53,833 bases of DNA from an uncultured Clostridia bacterium (lineage in GTDB: Bacteria > Bacillota > Clostridia > TANB77 > CAG-508). The stretch covers positions 1-53,833 of the forward strand of contig CANRKJ010000012.1 in NCBI GenBank assembly GCA_947631185.1, written 5' to 3'. Position 1 is the first letter of the stretch. Each line of letters opens with the position of its first letter. Positions 8,004 to 15,466 of the stretch are shown here, piece by piece. Made by a program: the position numbers and the translations under genes. Below the pieces are notes generated by a model. It saw only the letters and a list, made by a program, of their open reading frames with translations. It ran no database searches and had not been told where the DNA came from.

Positions 8004-9635
8004 ATGGACAATTACTCAAATAGTAAATATCCATTGCATACTCTCTTTTTTGAAGTAACTAGCCGATGTAATGCACTCTGCGACCATTGTGGTAGCAGGT
8101 GCACGGCTGGTAAAAGAGATGAGCTATCTTCTCAAGATTTCAAAAAAGTGCTTGATAGTGTGGCAGAAAACTTTGGAACAAAAGCTATTATGCTTAACAT
8201 TACAGGTGGCGAACCCCTTATGAGAAAAGATTTGTTTGAGATCACTGGATATGCAGACAGTCTTGGATTTAAATGGGGGTTAGTAACTAATGGTATGTTG
8301 ATAACAGATGAAGTTATTAGTAAAATGAAAGAAACTCATATGTCGACAATTACGATAAGTCTTGATGGAATGAAAAAGACTCATGAAGAATTTAGACATG
8401 TACCAGGTTGTTTTGATAGAATTATCTCTGCTATAGAAAAGCTTAAAGATAGTGATTTTATTGAACATATTCAAGTTACTTTCATTGCAACAAAAAATAA
8501 CATTTATGAACTGCCAGAGGTATATCGCTTATTGAGTATGCTAGGAATTGATTCACTAAGGATTAGTGGCATTGACCCAATTGGTAGAGCTAAAGATAAT
8601 GAACAATTGATGCTTAGCCGAGAAGAATATTTATATCTTTTCGATTTCATGAAAAAGCATCGGACTTTACCACTTCCTGTGGTATGGAGTTGTACTCATT
8701 ATTTTGGTAATACGGAAAATACTATTGATCCAACTGGTAAAAAGTTTAAGTGCGATACTGGAATTCATGTTGCATCGGTTCTTTCAAATGGTGATATCTT
8801 CGGATGTCCTAATATTCCAAGAAGAAAAGAATTAATACAAGGCAATGTTCTAAAGGATGACTTTTGTGAAGTTTGGAAAAATAACTTTGAATTTTACAGG
8901 AATCCTAATAGAACAAAAGCTAAGCAATGTGAAGAGTGTGAATATTGGAAATACTGTAAAGGAGATAGTTTTCATACCTTTGACTTTGAAACCAATACAC
9001 CACAGTTTTGTTACAAAAAGTTTCTTGCTGAAAAGGAAGATTTTGAAGAAAAGGTTGATGTATCTTATGATAGTATAATTGCATCTTTAATTCAAAAAAA
9101 CGGGAAAATGCAACATCTTACTGTTAAGCCATCAACTTTTGAAGCAAACAAAACAGTTATATTTACTCCGCAAGCTACGAAGGAATTATTTGGCTTTTTC
9201 CATTATGGAGAATGTCATCCGAGTAACTTGTATGAACAACAAGTAGCATTAGTAGGAAATAATCTTGGCAACATTTCCTTAGTTAAATTTGTTGTTCCAG
9301 CTATTTTATATAATCGAGCTGGCAATATGGCAACAATGGATGAATTCTGTATCAATCAGATTATGGATGAGGTATCAATCATAAATGAAAATATACACAA
9401 ATCAGATTTGATTTATCAGGATTCATATGGAAATGTTGATTTTATTGGATTTGCACATAGTCATCCACAGGAAACAGATTTTAGATTTAGTATTCATGAT
9501 GCTAATAATCACAAAGATTTTGTGAAACGGTATGGAAACTTTTTATCTATTATTCTAAATCCGCAGAAGAAAAAAATCGTGTGCTTTTCTGATGAAGATT
9601 GTACACAAGTAAAATTGATATTGCTATCTAAATAA
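8004..9635 (+). CDS. Radical SAM-SPASM enzyme fused to a JAB/MPN metallopeptidase
   Basis: A 543-residue fusion with AAAGGAGAG before its ATG. Residues 10-210 are a radical SAM domain with Cys22, Cys26 and Cys29 (CNALCDHC) for the SAM-bound 4Fe-4S cluster and the SAM-contact motif TGGEP. A SPASM region follows at about 245-345 (KCDTG...NGDIFGC, then CEECEYWKYC and a last Cys), for auxiliary clusters as in peptide-modifying enzymes. The C-terminal domain (about 375-543) is a JAB/MPN zinc peptidase with a full JAMM motif: His485, His487, Pro488, Ser496 and Asp499, plus an upstream Glu in MDEVS. JAMM enzymes remove or trim ubiquitin-like proteins. All catalytic residues are visible. The natural partner is the ubiquitin-like protein just upstream. 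Confidence 0.85.
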   Translation: MDNYSNSKYPLHTLFFEVTSRCNALCDHCGSRCTAGKRDELSSQDFKKVLDSVAENFGTKAIMLNITGGEPLMRKDLFEITGYADSLGFKWGLVTNGMLITDEVISKMKETHMSTITISLDGMKKTHEEFRHVPGCFDRIISAIEKLKDSDFIEHIQVTFIATKNNIYELPEVYRLLSMLGIDSLRISGIDPIGRAKDNEQLMLSREEYLYLFDFMKKHRTLPLPVVWSCTHYFGNTENTIDPTGKKFKCDTGIHVASVLSNGDIFGCPNIPRRKELIQGNVLKDDFCEVWKNNFEFYRNPNRTKAKQCEECEYWKYCKGDSFHTFDFETNTPQFCYKKFLAEKEDFEEKVDVSYDSIIASLIQKNGKMQHLTVKPSTFEANKTVIFTPQATKELFGFFHYGECHPSNLYEQQVALVGNNLGNISLVKFVVPAILYNRAGNMATMDEFCINQIMDEVSIINENIHKSDLIYQDSYGNVDFIGFAHSHPQETDFRFSIHDANNHKDFVKRYGNFLSIILNPQKKKIVCFSDEDCTQVKLILLSK

Positions 9636-9642
9636 CTACTAA

Positions 9643-9677
9643 ACCGCAGGTAAGCTCTACTTGAACTTATCTGCGGT
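9643..9677. terminator. Bidirectional terminator between the radical SAM and DUF6076 genes
   Basis: ACCGCAG-G-TAAG (9643-9654) pairs with CTTA-T-CTGCGGT (9666-9677) with one mismatch. Convergent genes end on both sides. Confidence 0.75.
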
Positions 9678-9680
9678 CTT

Positions 9681-10964
9681 CTATTTTTGCCAGTACAATG
9701 CGCTTAATTCTTTTAATTTTATTTTAAATTCTTCTATTTTTTCATCATTATAAGTATCTCTTAATTCTCTAGCTTTTTTAGACCATTCTTTAAATTCTTT
9801 TTCTTTAAAATCTTTAGGATGGTTATAATGTAATCCATGCATTCTTTTATATTCTCTGTTGTACTCTTGTAAAATAGTGCTATTTTCAACTTTCTCTTTT
9901 CGTTTATTTAATGCTCCTATTTCTTTGCAAGTTTTTCCAGTATCTTTATATAAGTTATTACAATATTTTTGGTCATTTCTTCCTTTTTGATAAGGATTGT
10001 TACTAGTGGTTGCTGGTATAAATAATCTTCCGCAATTTTCACATTTGTTTATAGTAAAGTTATTTTGAATAACTTTAAATATCTCAAATCTAATTTGATC
10101 TTCTGGATTATCTATTTCAAATACTTCTTCAACTTTAATAGTCTTTTCTTTCATAATTTTTAATATATCTTCAACATCTAATCTTTTTTCTTGAATTGAT
10201 AATTCAGTATCATATATGTATTTAGAGGTAAATTTAGTATCTAAAAATACACTATGTGATGGTTTAGTATTAACATAGTATAAATCAAAAACTCTTTTGG
10301 CTTCATAAAGGTATATTCTATCTTCTACACTTAAATTTCTTACAAGAGAATTATTTGAATATTCACTAATTAACTCTAATCTTCTTTTTAAATCTGATTT
10401 TTTTTCCATAAAATTATCAATAAGCAAATCTCTTATAGTATAAAAGAACTCTATATATTCTTTATGTTGTTTTTTTGATACTTTGTCTATTTTTTGAATC
10501 CAATTATATAAACAAGTTTCAACAACATATTCATCCTCACTAATTTCTTCAAATCGTTCATCTTGATAATATTTAGGATTTTCAATAAATACAGGAATTT
10601 TATATTTAAATAAAAGGTCAGTTCTATAAACACCAGAGTTATATGTTTTAATAATTATATCAATTAAAGTTTGTGTATAAAAATGAGTATATGGCGAAAA
10701 TTTCAATATTTCTTTTACATATTGAAACATTACAAAATAAAAATCCATTTGTTTATCTTGAGAACCACATTCTTTACTGGTACAAACTAAATCTATAAGC
10801 TGAGTATAATAATCTCTTAATTTTTCAAAATCTTCAAAATCCATAATTGCAAATTCATATAATTTATCTCCAATGGGATATTCAAAATCTTTTAAAGCAC
10901 CGAAATATTCTCCATCATTCTTCAAAACAATTTTATTGTTTCTAATTGTAAAATTACTTAACAT
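9681..10964 (-). CDS. DUF6076-type zinc-ribbon protein
   Basis: The product is 427 residues from the ATG at 10964, which follows GGAGG; an ATG at 10982 is the alternative. It is mostly helical and charged with no membrane segment. Near residue 315 a treble-clef or ribbon appears: CENCGRLFIP, then YCNN and TGKTCKE, giving a C-x2-C and C...C pair. This layout matches DUF6076 proteins, whose function is not established. It is the only minus-strand gene of the element and has its own promoter. A cargo or regulatory role is likely; a defence role is only a guess. Confidence 0.6.
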   Translation of the reverse strand: MLSNFTIRNNKIVLKNDGEYFGALKDFEYPIGDKLYEFAIMDFEDFEKLRDYYTQLIDLVCTSKECGSQDKQMDFYFVMFQYVKEILKFSPYTHFYTQTLIDIIIKTYNSGVYRTDLLFKYKIPVFIENPKYYQDERFEEISEDEYVVETCLYNWIQKIDKVSKKQHKEYIEFFYTIRDLLIDNFMEKKSDLKRRLELISEYSNNSLVRNLSVEDRIYLYEAKRVFDLYYVNTKPSHSVFLDTKFTSKYIYDTELSIQEKRLDVEDILKIMKEKTIKVEEVFEIDNPEDQIRFEIFKVIQNNFTINKCENCGRLFIPATTSNNPYQKGRNDQKYCNNLYKDTGKTCKEIGALNKRKEKVENSTILQEYNREYKRMHGLHYNHPKDFKEKEFKEWSKKARELRDTYNDEKIEEFKIKLKELSALYWQK

Positions 10965-11053
10965 ATCAATACTTTCCTCCATTTTTTGAGTAGAATATAG
11001 CTATTTCAATTTTTAATTTATCTATAGACTTACTAAAATCTCTTTACAACACT

Positions 11054-11082
11054 ATTTTAGCATCTTATAATTGATTTATCAA
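11054..11082 (-). promoter_or_regulatory. Promoter of the DUF6076 gene
   Basis: On the minus strand TTGATA (11082-11077), a 17-base spacer and TAAAAT (11059-11054), about 90 bases before the start. Confidence 0.6.
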
Positions 11083-11119
11083 GATGGAAAATAGTAATTT
11101 TAAATAGTTATTTTCTATC

Positions 11120-11270
11120 TACAGCACATTGAAAATTGAATATCGAGCTGCAAGGACAGATAATGATACTTTCGTCTGGCTAACGTGATGTAAAGGGGCG
11201 GTTCTGCATGGCAGGAATGAGGGCAAATCTCATATGGGTAGCAATACCACTTGTAGTTTTAAATTAAAAG
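11120..11270 (+). ncRNA. Candidate structured RNA in a GC-rich non-coding island
   Basis: The 316-base gap between the DUF6076 gene and the next small gene contains no credible frame, but 11145-11262 is much richer in GC than any nearby intergenic DNA (for example GTAAAGGGGCGGTTCTGCAT and GGCAGGAATGAGGGC). Short complementary runs are present, such as TTCTGCAT/ATGGCAGGAA and GGGTAGCAATACC. Its type and its strand cannot be determined from inspection. It is either a structured RNA or a relic. Confidence 0.35.
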
Positions 11271-11322
11271 TAATATTTTTAAACTTTAAATAATAATATT
11301 GAAGTGGAAGAAGGTGAGGATT

Positions 11323-11505
11323 TTGAAAAAGAGTTTGAATATTACATTTATTAATCCTAATACAGAAGAACAAATTGTACAAGCTATGGCAGGAGTATTA
11401 GCATATAATATGGCAGAGAACAATGAAAATATAAAATTTGATTATGGTAATTCAAATTCTTTTCAAGATTCTCACAAAGAAATAGAAGATAAATTAGAAA
11501 TGTAA
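11323..11505 (+). CDS. Small hypothetical protein of the element (60 aa)
   Basis: The TTG at 11323 is preferred over the TTG at 11299 because AAGGTGAGG lies just upstream of it. The product starts MKKSLNITFINPNTEEQ and has one amphipathic helix followed by an Asn- and Glu-rich tail. The N-terminus resembles short proteins seen beside serine integrases in clostridial elements, but I cannot give a function. Confidence 0.55.
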   Translation: MKKSLNITFINPNTEEQIVQAMAGVLAYNMAENNENIKFDYGNSNSFQDSHKEIEDKLEM

Positions 11506-11545
11506 AAAAATAGAAATACAAAATTAAGAAAATGTTGAAAAAGTC

Positions 11546-11575
11546 TTGACTTTTGTTAATAAAATAGGCTATAAT
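11546..11575 (+). promoter_or_regulatory. Promoter of the CptIN locus
   Basis: TTGACT (11546-11551), an 18-base spacer with a TG-like A/T edge, and a perfect TATAAT (11570-11575). Transcription would start near 11583, about 35 bases before the repeat RNA. Confidence 0.8.
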
Positions 11576-11582
11576 GAATATA

Positions 11583-11755
11583 ATAATATAGATACTTAAT
11601 TGTATCTTGTCCAAATCAAATGTTAGCCGCAACCCTGTTTTGCGGGGTATAAATGCACAGGTGAGCAAATGTTACTCGCAACCCTACTTGCGACAAATAA
11701 ATGCGTAGGTGGACAAATGTTAATAAAAATCTACCTTTTCGGAGGTAGATTTTTT
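11583..11755 (+). ncRNA. cptI: CptI-type antitoxin RNA of a type III toxin-antitoxin system
   Basis: Two tandem repeats (11618-11666, 49 bases; 11667-11714, 48 bases) and the start of a third (11715-11722) each begin AAATGTTA. Each can fold as an H-type pseudoknot. In unit 1 CCGCAA pairs with TTGCGG and loop CCTGT pairs with ACAGG. In unit 2 TCGCAA pairs with TTGCGA and CCTAC pairs with GTAGG. Both helices change by compensating bases, direct evidence for the fold. The units would be cut by the toxin and hold it inactive. Start and end are inferred from the promoter and terminator. Confidence 0.85.
11725..11755 (+). terminator. Partial terminator between antitoxin RNA and toxin gene
   Basis: AAAAATCTACC pairs with GGTAGATTTTT around an 8-base loop, followed by T. 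In type III systems such a leaky terminator sets a high RNA-to-toxin ratio. The toxin start lies 18 bases downstream. Confidence 0.85.
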
Positions 11756-11773
11756 GTTAGAAAAGAGGTTTAA

Positions 11774-12244
11774 ATGAAAGTAGAAAGTGGAAAATTTTAT
11801 TTTATAAAAGATAAATTTTTTGATGTATTCAAAGGTTATAAATTAATGGAAAATAAAGAAAATGGTAATAAAAGACCTTGTTACTTTTGCTTTAATGATT
11901 CAGAAAATGAAGAAATAATATGGTTTGTACCAATATCTAGTAAAGTAGATAAATATAAAAAGATATATGAAAGCAAGAAGAAAACAAGAAAGAGAGTTTA
12001 TAACTTTGTTTTTGGAAAAGTATTAGGAAAAGAGAAGGCATTTTTAATACAAAACATTTTTCCAACAACTGAAGAATACATAGAAAGCAAATATAAAAAT
12101 AAAGAACAAGATGTTGAAATAACTGAATCTTTGAAAGAAGAAATTATAGAAACATCTATGAATGTTATAAAACTAGCTAAAAAAGGATTTAACATTCCTT
12201 TCTATGATATTTTAGAAATGAAAAATATATTGTTGGAGAAATAA
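11774..12244 (+). CDS. cptN: CptN-type endoribonuclease toxin (type III toxin-antitoxin)
   Basis: A 156-residue protein of the ToxN/AbiQ/CptN group. It begins with the compact beta-barrel start KVESGKFYFIKDKFF, then NGNKRPCYFCF and IWFVPISSKVDKYKKIYE, all typical of the CptIN branch, and ends with helices. ToxN-type proteins cut RNA, including their own repeat RNA. The gene follows a repeat RNA and terminator, as expected. AAAGAGG is the ribosome site. It is carried as cargo by the mobile element, so it probably stabilises it and may give phage defence. Family assignment rests on both the protein motifs and the RNA structure. Confidence 0.88.
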   Translation: MKVESGKFYFIKDKFFDVFKGYKLMENKENGNKRPCYFCFNDSENEEIIWFVPISSKVDKYKKIYESKKKTRKRVYNFVFGKVLGKEKAFLIQNIFPTTEEYIESKYKNKEQDVEITESLKEEIIETSMNVIKLAKKGFNIPFYDILEMKNILLEK

Positions 12245-12245
12245 G

Positions 12246-12761
12246 ATGGAGACTTTTTTACAAGTAATTGATTGGATTTTAAGAATAACTGGACTGGCTT
12301 CAATTATTATAATACTAATAAATTTATTCATTAAGGATTGTGAATATATTGATAATGTGAAGATAATAGCAAATCCAACTGAAGAAGAATTAAACAAATG
12401 TAAGAATTATGAAGAATATAGTGAATATGAAAAAAGTCATGAAAATACATTATTTTTACCATTAAGTTGTAATGTTAAAGTCCTAAAACTATATTCTTTA
12501 AAACTTACAGAAGAAGGAAAATTAAAAAAAGATGTATTAATAAAGAAGTATAAGCGTTTAGAACCTTATCACGGAGTAGTATTTAATATAATGCGAACTT
12601 GTGCGGCACCAAGGTATTCATTAGAATGGAAAATTGATTATGGTTATAAAGGCAAAGAGATAGTGCAATATAATGGTTTTAATGGAAATGATGATAAAGA
12701 AATTGTTAAATATCATTATGGTTTTATTTCAAAAATAAGAAAAATATTAATGATAAAATAG
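12246..12761 (+). CDS. Hypothetical protein with one N-terminal membrane segment
   Basis: The 171-residue product starts one base after the toxin stop and is probably on the same transcript. Residues 7-28 (VIDWILRITGLASIIIILINLF) form a membrane segment; the rest is a soluble domain with many Lys, Glu and Tyr, ending KIRKILMIK. The C-part has alternating strands (EWKIDYGYKGKEIVQYNGF). I do not recognise it. Its constant position after cptN here suggests either element maintenance or a passenger. A terminator follows immediately. Confidence 0.6.
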   Translation: METFLQVIDWILRITGLASIIIILINLFIKDCEYIDNVKIIANPTEEELNKCKNYEEYSEYEKSHENTLFLPLSCNVKVLKLYSLKLTEEGKLKKDVLIKKYKRLEPYHGVVFNIMRTCAAPRYSLEWKIDYGYKGKEIVQYNGFNGNDDKEIVKYHYGFISKIRKILMIK

Positions 12762-12786
12762 AACTACTTATAAAAGTAGTTTTTTC
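12762..12786 (+). terminator. Terminator of the CptIN operon
   Basis: AACTACTT pairs with AAGTAGTT around ATAA, followed by a run of T, directly after the stop codon. Confidence 0.8.
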
Positions 12787-12796
12787 TTTTTCTATC

Positions 12797-12825
12797 TTGA
12801 AAAAATAAAAACAATATGCTAAAAT
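12797..12825 (+). promoter_or_regulatory. Promoter of the integrase gene
   Basis: TTGAAA (12797-12802), a 17-base spacer and TAAAAT (12820-12825); AAAAGGAGAAG is the ribosome site before the ATG at 12869. Confidence 0.7.
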
Positions 12826-12868
12826 GTAACAGAACGAAACAAACAAAACTGAAAAGGAGAAGTGTTAT

Positions 12869-14506
12869 ATGAAAATTGCAGCATATTGTAGGGTATCAAC
12901 TGAAAAGGAAGCACAAATAGATTCATTAGAAAAACAAATAGAATTCTTTAATGAATTTACTAAAAAGAATGGTTATGAATTGTACAAGCTATATGCAGAC
13001 GAAGGAATATCTGGAAAGCAAATAAAACATAGAAAGCAATTTCAGCAGATGATGCTAGATGCAAAAGCAAAGAAATTTGATAAAGTAGTTGTTAAAGATG
13101 TAAGTCGTTTTGCTAGAAATACGGTTGATTTACTACAAAGTGTAAGAGAGTTAAAATCATATAATGTTCAAGTTGATTTCTTAAACAATGGAGAAGTAAT
13201 GGAAGGTGGTTCTGAATTTATACTAACTATTTTAGGAGCAATGGCACAACAGGAAAGTGCTAATATGTCTAAAAGGGTTAAGTTTGGAAAAGACATTACT
13301 GCACAAAAAGGTAGAGTACCTAATATTGTATTTGGATATGATAAAATGCCAAATGAAAGATATATTTTAAAAGTAAATGAAGAAGAAGCAAAGCTTGTAA
13401 AAGAAATTTTTGAAAGTTATGTATATAAAGGTTGGGGAACAACTAAAATTGCATGGGATTTGAATGATAGAGGAATAAGAACAAAAAGAGATAAAGCAAA
13501 ATGGGTGCAAAATGGAATTGTTAGAATGCTTAAAAATCCTATTTATACAGGTAGAGTTATAAATAAAAAGAGTGAAGTTACAGACTTTATAACAGGAAAT
13601 AGAAAAGATATTCCAGAAGAAGAATGGATAGTTGTTGAAAGACCTGAAATGAGAATTATATCAGATGAATTATTTAATAAAGCACAAGAAATATTGGCAC
13701 AAAGATCAAATGAATTTAAATTAAATAATAAAAGAGAAAAAACAGAATATGTATTTAGCACATTAATATATTGTAAGCATTGTGGTTATTCATTTAGAAG
13801 AATGAGAAGAAAATACTCTGAAACAGGAAAAGAATATGTAAGATGGGTATGTAGTGGAAGAAATTCAATGGGTGTAAATCATTGTCCTAACACAACTGTA
13901 ATTGATGAAGAAGAACTTTTAAATGCAATAAAAGTATATTTAAAAAGTATTATTAAAAATAAAAAGAACTTTATAAAAGCAGTTGAAAAAGAATTTGAGA
14001 AAATTACAAAGCTAAGAGAAAATAAAGAAAGAAGCGAAGAAAGTCTTTTAAAAGAAATAGAAAAGGTAACTAGCAAAAAGCAAAAATATATGGAAATGTT
14101 TCAAAATGAAGTAATCAATATTAAAGAATTAAAACAATATACAAATCCATTAAATGAAGATATTTCAAGGCTAGAAAGAGAGTTAAAACTAATAACTTCT
14201 GAAATAAAAGAAAAAGATGTATTAGAAAAAGAGCTAACAAAAACAATAAAAACAGTAGATGACATATTAAATAATCAAACAATTACAAATGCAATGCTTA
14301 AAACAATTATAGATGTAATTGAAGTAGATTCAGATTCAAATGTAGAAGTAAGATTAAAGTTACTTAATGAAATAGGCTCTACACCTGCTGTAATTACTAA
14401 CTTTAATGATATAAATACAACCGTTACGGAAAGTAAAGTCAGTACATACTGTCCCATGTTAAAGGCAGTCTTCAGTCCTGTGAGAATTATCTGCTGGTAT
14501 TTGTGA
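12869..14506 (+). CDS. Large serine recombinase (integrase of the element)
   Basis: A 545-residue recombinase. The resolvase-type catalytic domain (1-150) has YCRVSTE with nucleophile Ser10, and RFARNTVDLL. The recombinase domain follows (160-290), then a zinc ribbon (YCKHCGYSF...WVCSG...HCPN, about 303-350) and a coiled coil (365-460) that governs direction. It integrates by joining attP and attB. The last 18 codons (CPMLKAVFSP... to 14506) lie beyond the right junction and are antisense to the interrupted host gene. In the circle the frame would meet TGA right at attP, giving 527 residues. The gene is at the right edge and is intact. Confidence 0.92.
   Translation: MKIAAYCRVSTEKEAQIDSLEKQIEFFNEFTKKNGYELYKLYADEGISGKQIKHRKQFQQMMLDAKAKKFDKVVVKDVSRFARNTVDLLQSVRELKSYNVQVDFLNNGEVMEGGSEFILTILGAMAQQESANMSKRVKFGKDITAQKGRVPNIVFGYDKMPNERYILKVNEEEAKLVKEIFESYVYKGWGTTKIAWDLNDRGIRTKRDKAKWVQNGIVRMLKNPIYTGRVINKKSEVTDFITGNRKDIPEEEWIVVERPEMRIISDELFNKAQEILAQRSNEFKLNNKREKTEYVFSTLIYCKHCGYSFRRMRRKYSETGKEYVRWVCSGRNSMGVNHCPNTTVIDEEELLNAIKVYLKSIIKNKKNFIKAVEKEFEKITKLRENKERSEESLLKEIEKVTSKKQKYMEMFQNEVINIKELKQYTNPLNEDISRLERELKLITSEIKEKDVLEKELTKTIKTVDDILNNQTITNAMLKTIIDVIEVDSDSNVEVRLKLLNEIGSTPAVITNFNDINTTVTESKVSTYCPMLKAVFSPVRIICWYL
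14438..14462. other. attR, right junction of the integrative element
   Basis: Element sequence GTCAGTACAT meets host sequence at ACTG (14448-14451), followed by TCCCATG. The deduced attP carries the near-palindrome CAGTACATACTG, as expected for a serine integrase half-site pair. The deduced host site is GGCATTCA-Y-ACTGTCCC. Confidence 0.7.
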
Positions 14507-14928
14507 GCCAGTGCCGAAAATGTGGGAGAAAATTCAGGATGAGCTTTAAGCCCTTCATACAGAATTTTGTCGTGATCCACAGACTCGAAACCCAAGCTGT
14601 TAGCAATTTTCTGGACGAAATCTCCAACCTTTCCAAGGTCATTAATAACAAGAAATGCTCTCATAGCATCCTCATCATCCGCTGTCTTAAGAACAGACTT
14701 CACATAGGTACGGATTTCGGAAAAACTCTCTCTTGTGATACGAATTGTTTCCGGCTGACAAGCAGAAAATGCTTCATAGTTATTCTCCAAAACTGCGTTG
14801 AAGAGCTCTATGCTACACCATGTCCGCTTGTACTCCTTGTCTACTGTGTCGGCTCCCTCTGGGGTTCCATTAACTGAATTTGCTTTGAGCCATTCCAGCT
14901 CGGGTGCTTTACTAATGTTGTAGTTCAT
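14451..14928 (-). pseudogene. 5' half of the gene split by the 10-kb integrative element
   Basis: Starts at ATG 14928 behind AGGAGG and reads MNYNISKAPELEWLK through LKTAFNMGQY, where element DNA begins. Its continuation is at 3747-4438; together they give a 389-residue, largely helical protein that I do not recognise. Left as it is, the frame runs into the antisense of the integrase gene and would yield a hybrid ending at 14275. A TATAAT is visible at about 60 bases upstream. The protein is lost in this genome. Confidence 0.75.
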
Positions 14929-15466
14929 ATAAGAACCTCCTCTTAAAAATTTTAGCATATAACTAATATATTGATTATATCACATTTATCTGTATATTTC
15001 CAGCACTATATTGTAACGTTTGTATTTTATTTTTATAAAATTGAATTGTACTAGCATAGCGTAGCAGAAATTTAAAAGAGCAAAACTTTGCTCCAAATAG
15101 CTTGGCATTTTTCTATGCCTAGTATTCGCCAGATTAGAATTTTCTTATGACTAAAATAAAAAATTAAGAAATTAGTAAGATTTAAACTATGATTATAAAT
15201 AGAATAACTACATAAAACTAAATGAAAGTATAGATTTTATAATAATCTATGCTTTTATTTGCTATGCGTGGAATTTAAAACAGCTGTTAAGTCTTTGCCT
15301 TCTACAGGTGTCTTATACAGTAGCTTTGAAATCGAGCAAGGTTTCAAGAAAGAGTAAAAAAAGGACATTCTAATAAAGATATTGATCATACAAGAATATA
15401 TCTTCTTAACTTCTGGTGTAAGAAAAATAAAAGGTAAACTTTATAAACTAGAAAATTTCTAATTTA
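14929..15466. other. Gene-free stretch with decayed fragments
   Basis: The 538 bases hold the promoter of the split gene, a hairpin GAGCAAA/TTTGCTC near 15079-15094, a terminator-like stem-loop at 15225-15255 (AAAGTATAGATT with AATCTATGCTTT) and the relaxase relic described separately. I see no intact gene. Confidence 0.5.
15330..15437 (+). pseudogene. Fragment of a plasmid-type relaxase
   Basis: One frame reads RVKKGHSNKDIDHTRIYLLN before a stop at 15435. This resembles the HSNxDIDxxRTHLNYDL motif near the N-terminus of MobV-like and related relaxases. Nothing upstream or downstream continues the homology. It suggests an older mobile element in the same place. Similarity is over about 18 residues only. 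Confidence 0.35.

Larger units (their letters stand above)
4439..14450. mobile_element. Integrative mobilizable element of about 10.0 kb (serine integrase, MobV)
   Basis: Boundaries come from the split host gene: the outer sequences join in frame and share a CA-Y-ACTG core at each end. Contents in order are a gene-tail fragment, GNAT-like protein, HTH protein, oriT, MobV relaxase, ubiquitin-like protein, radical SAM-SPASM-JAB protein, DUF6076 protein (minus strand), a GC-rich non-coding island, a 60-residue protein, CptIN type III toxin-antitoxin, a membrane protein and the integrase at the right end. There is no T4SS in the element, so transfer would need a helper. The cargo at 7557-9635 has less AT-rich codon use than the backbone. 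Confidence 0.85.

Noticed and set aside
14503-14877. Plus-strand frame of 124 codons
   Set aside because: It is antisense to the 5' half of the split gene, whose composition keeps many frames open.
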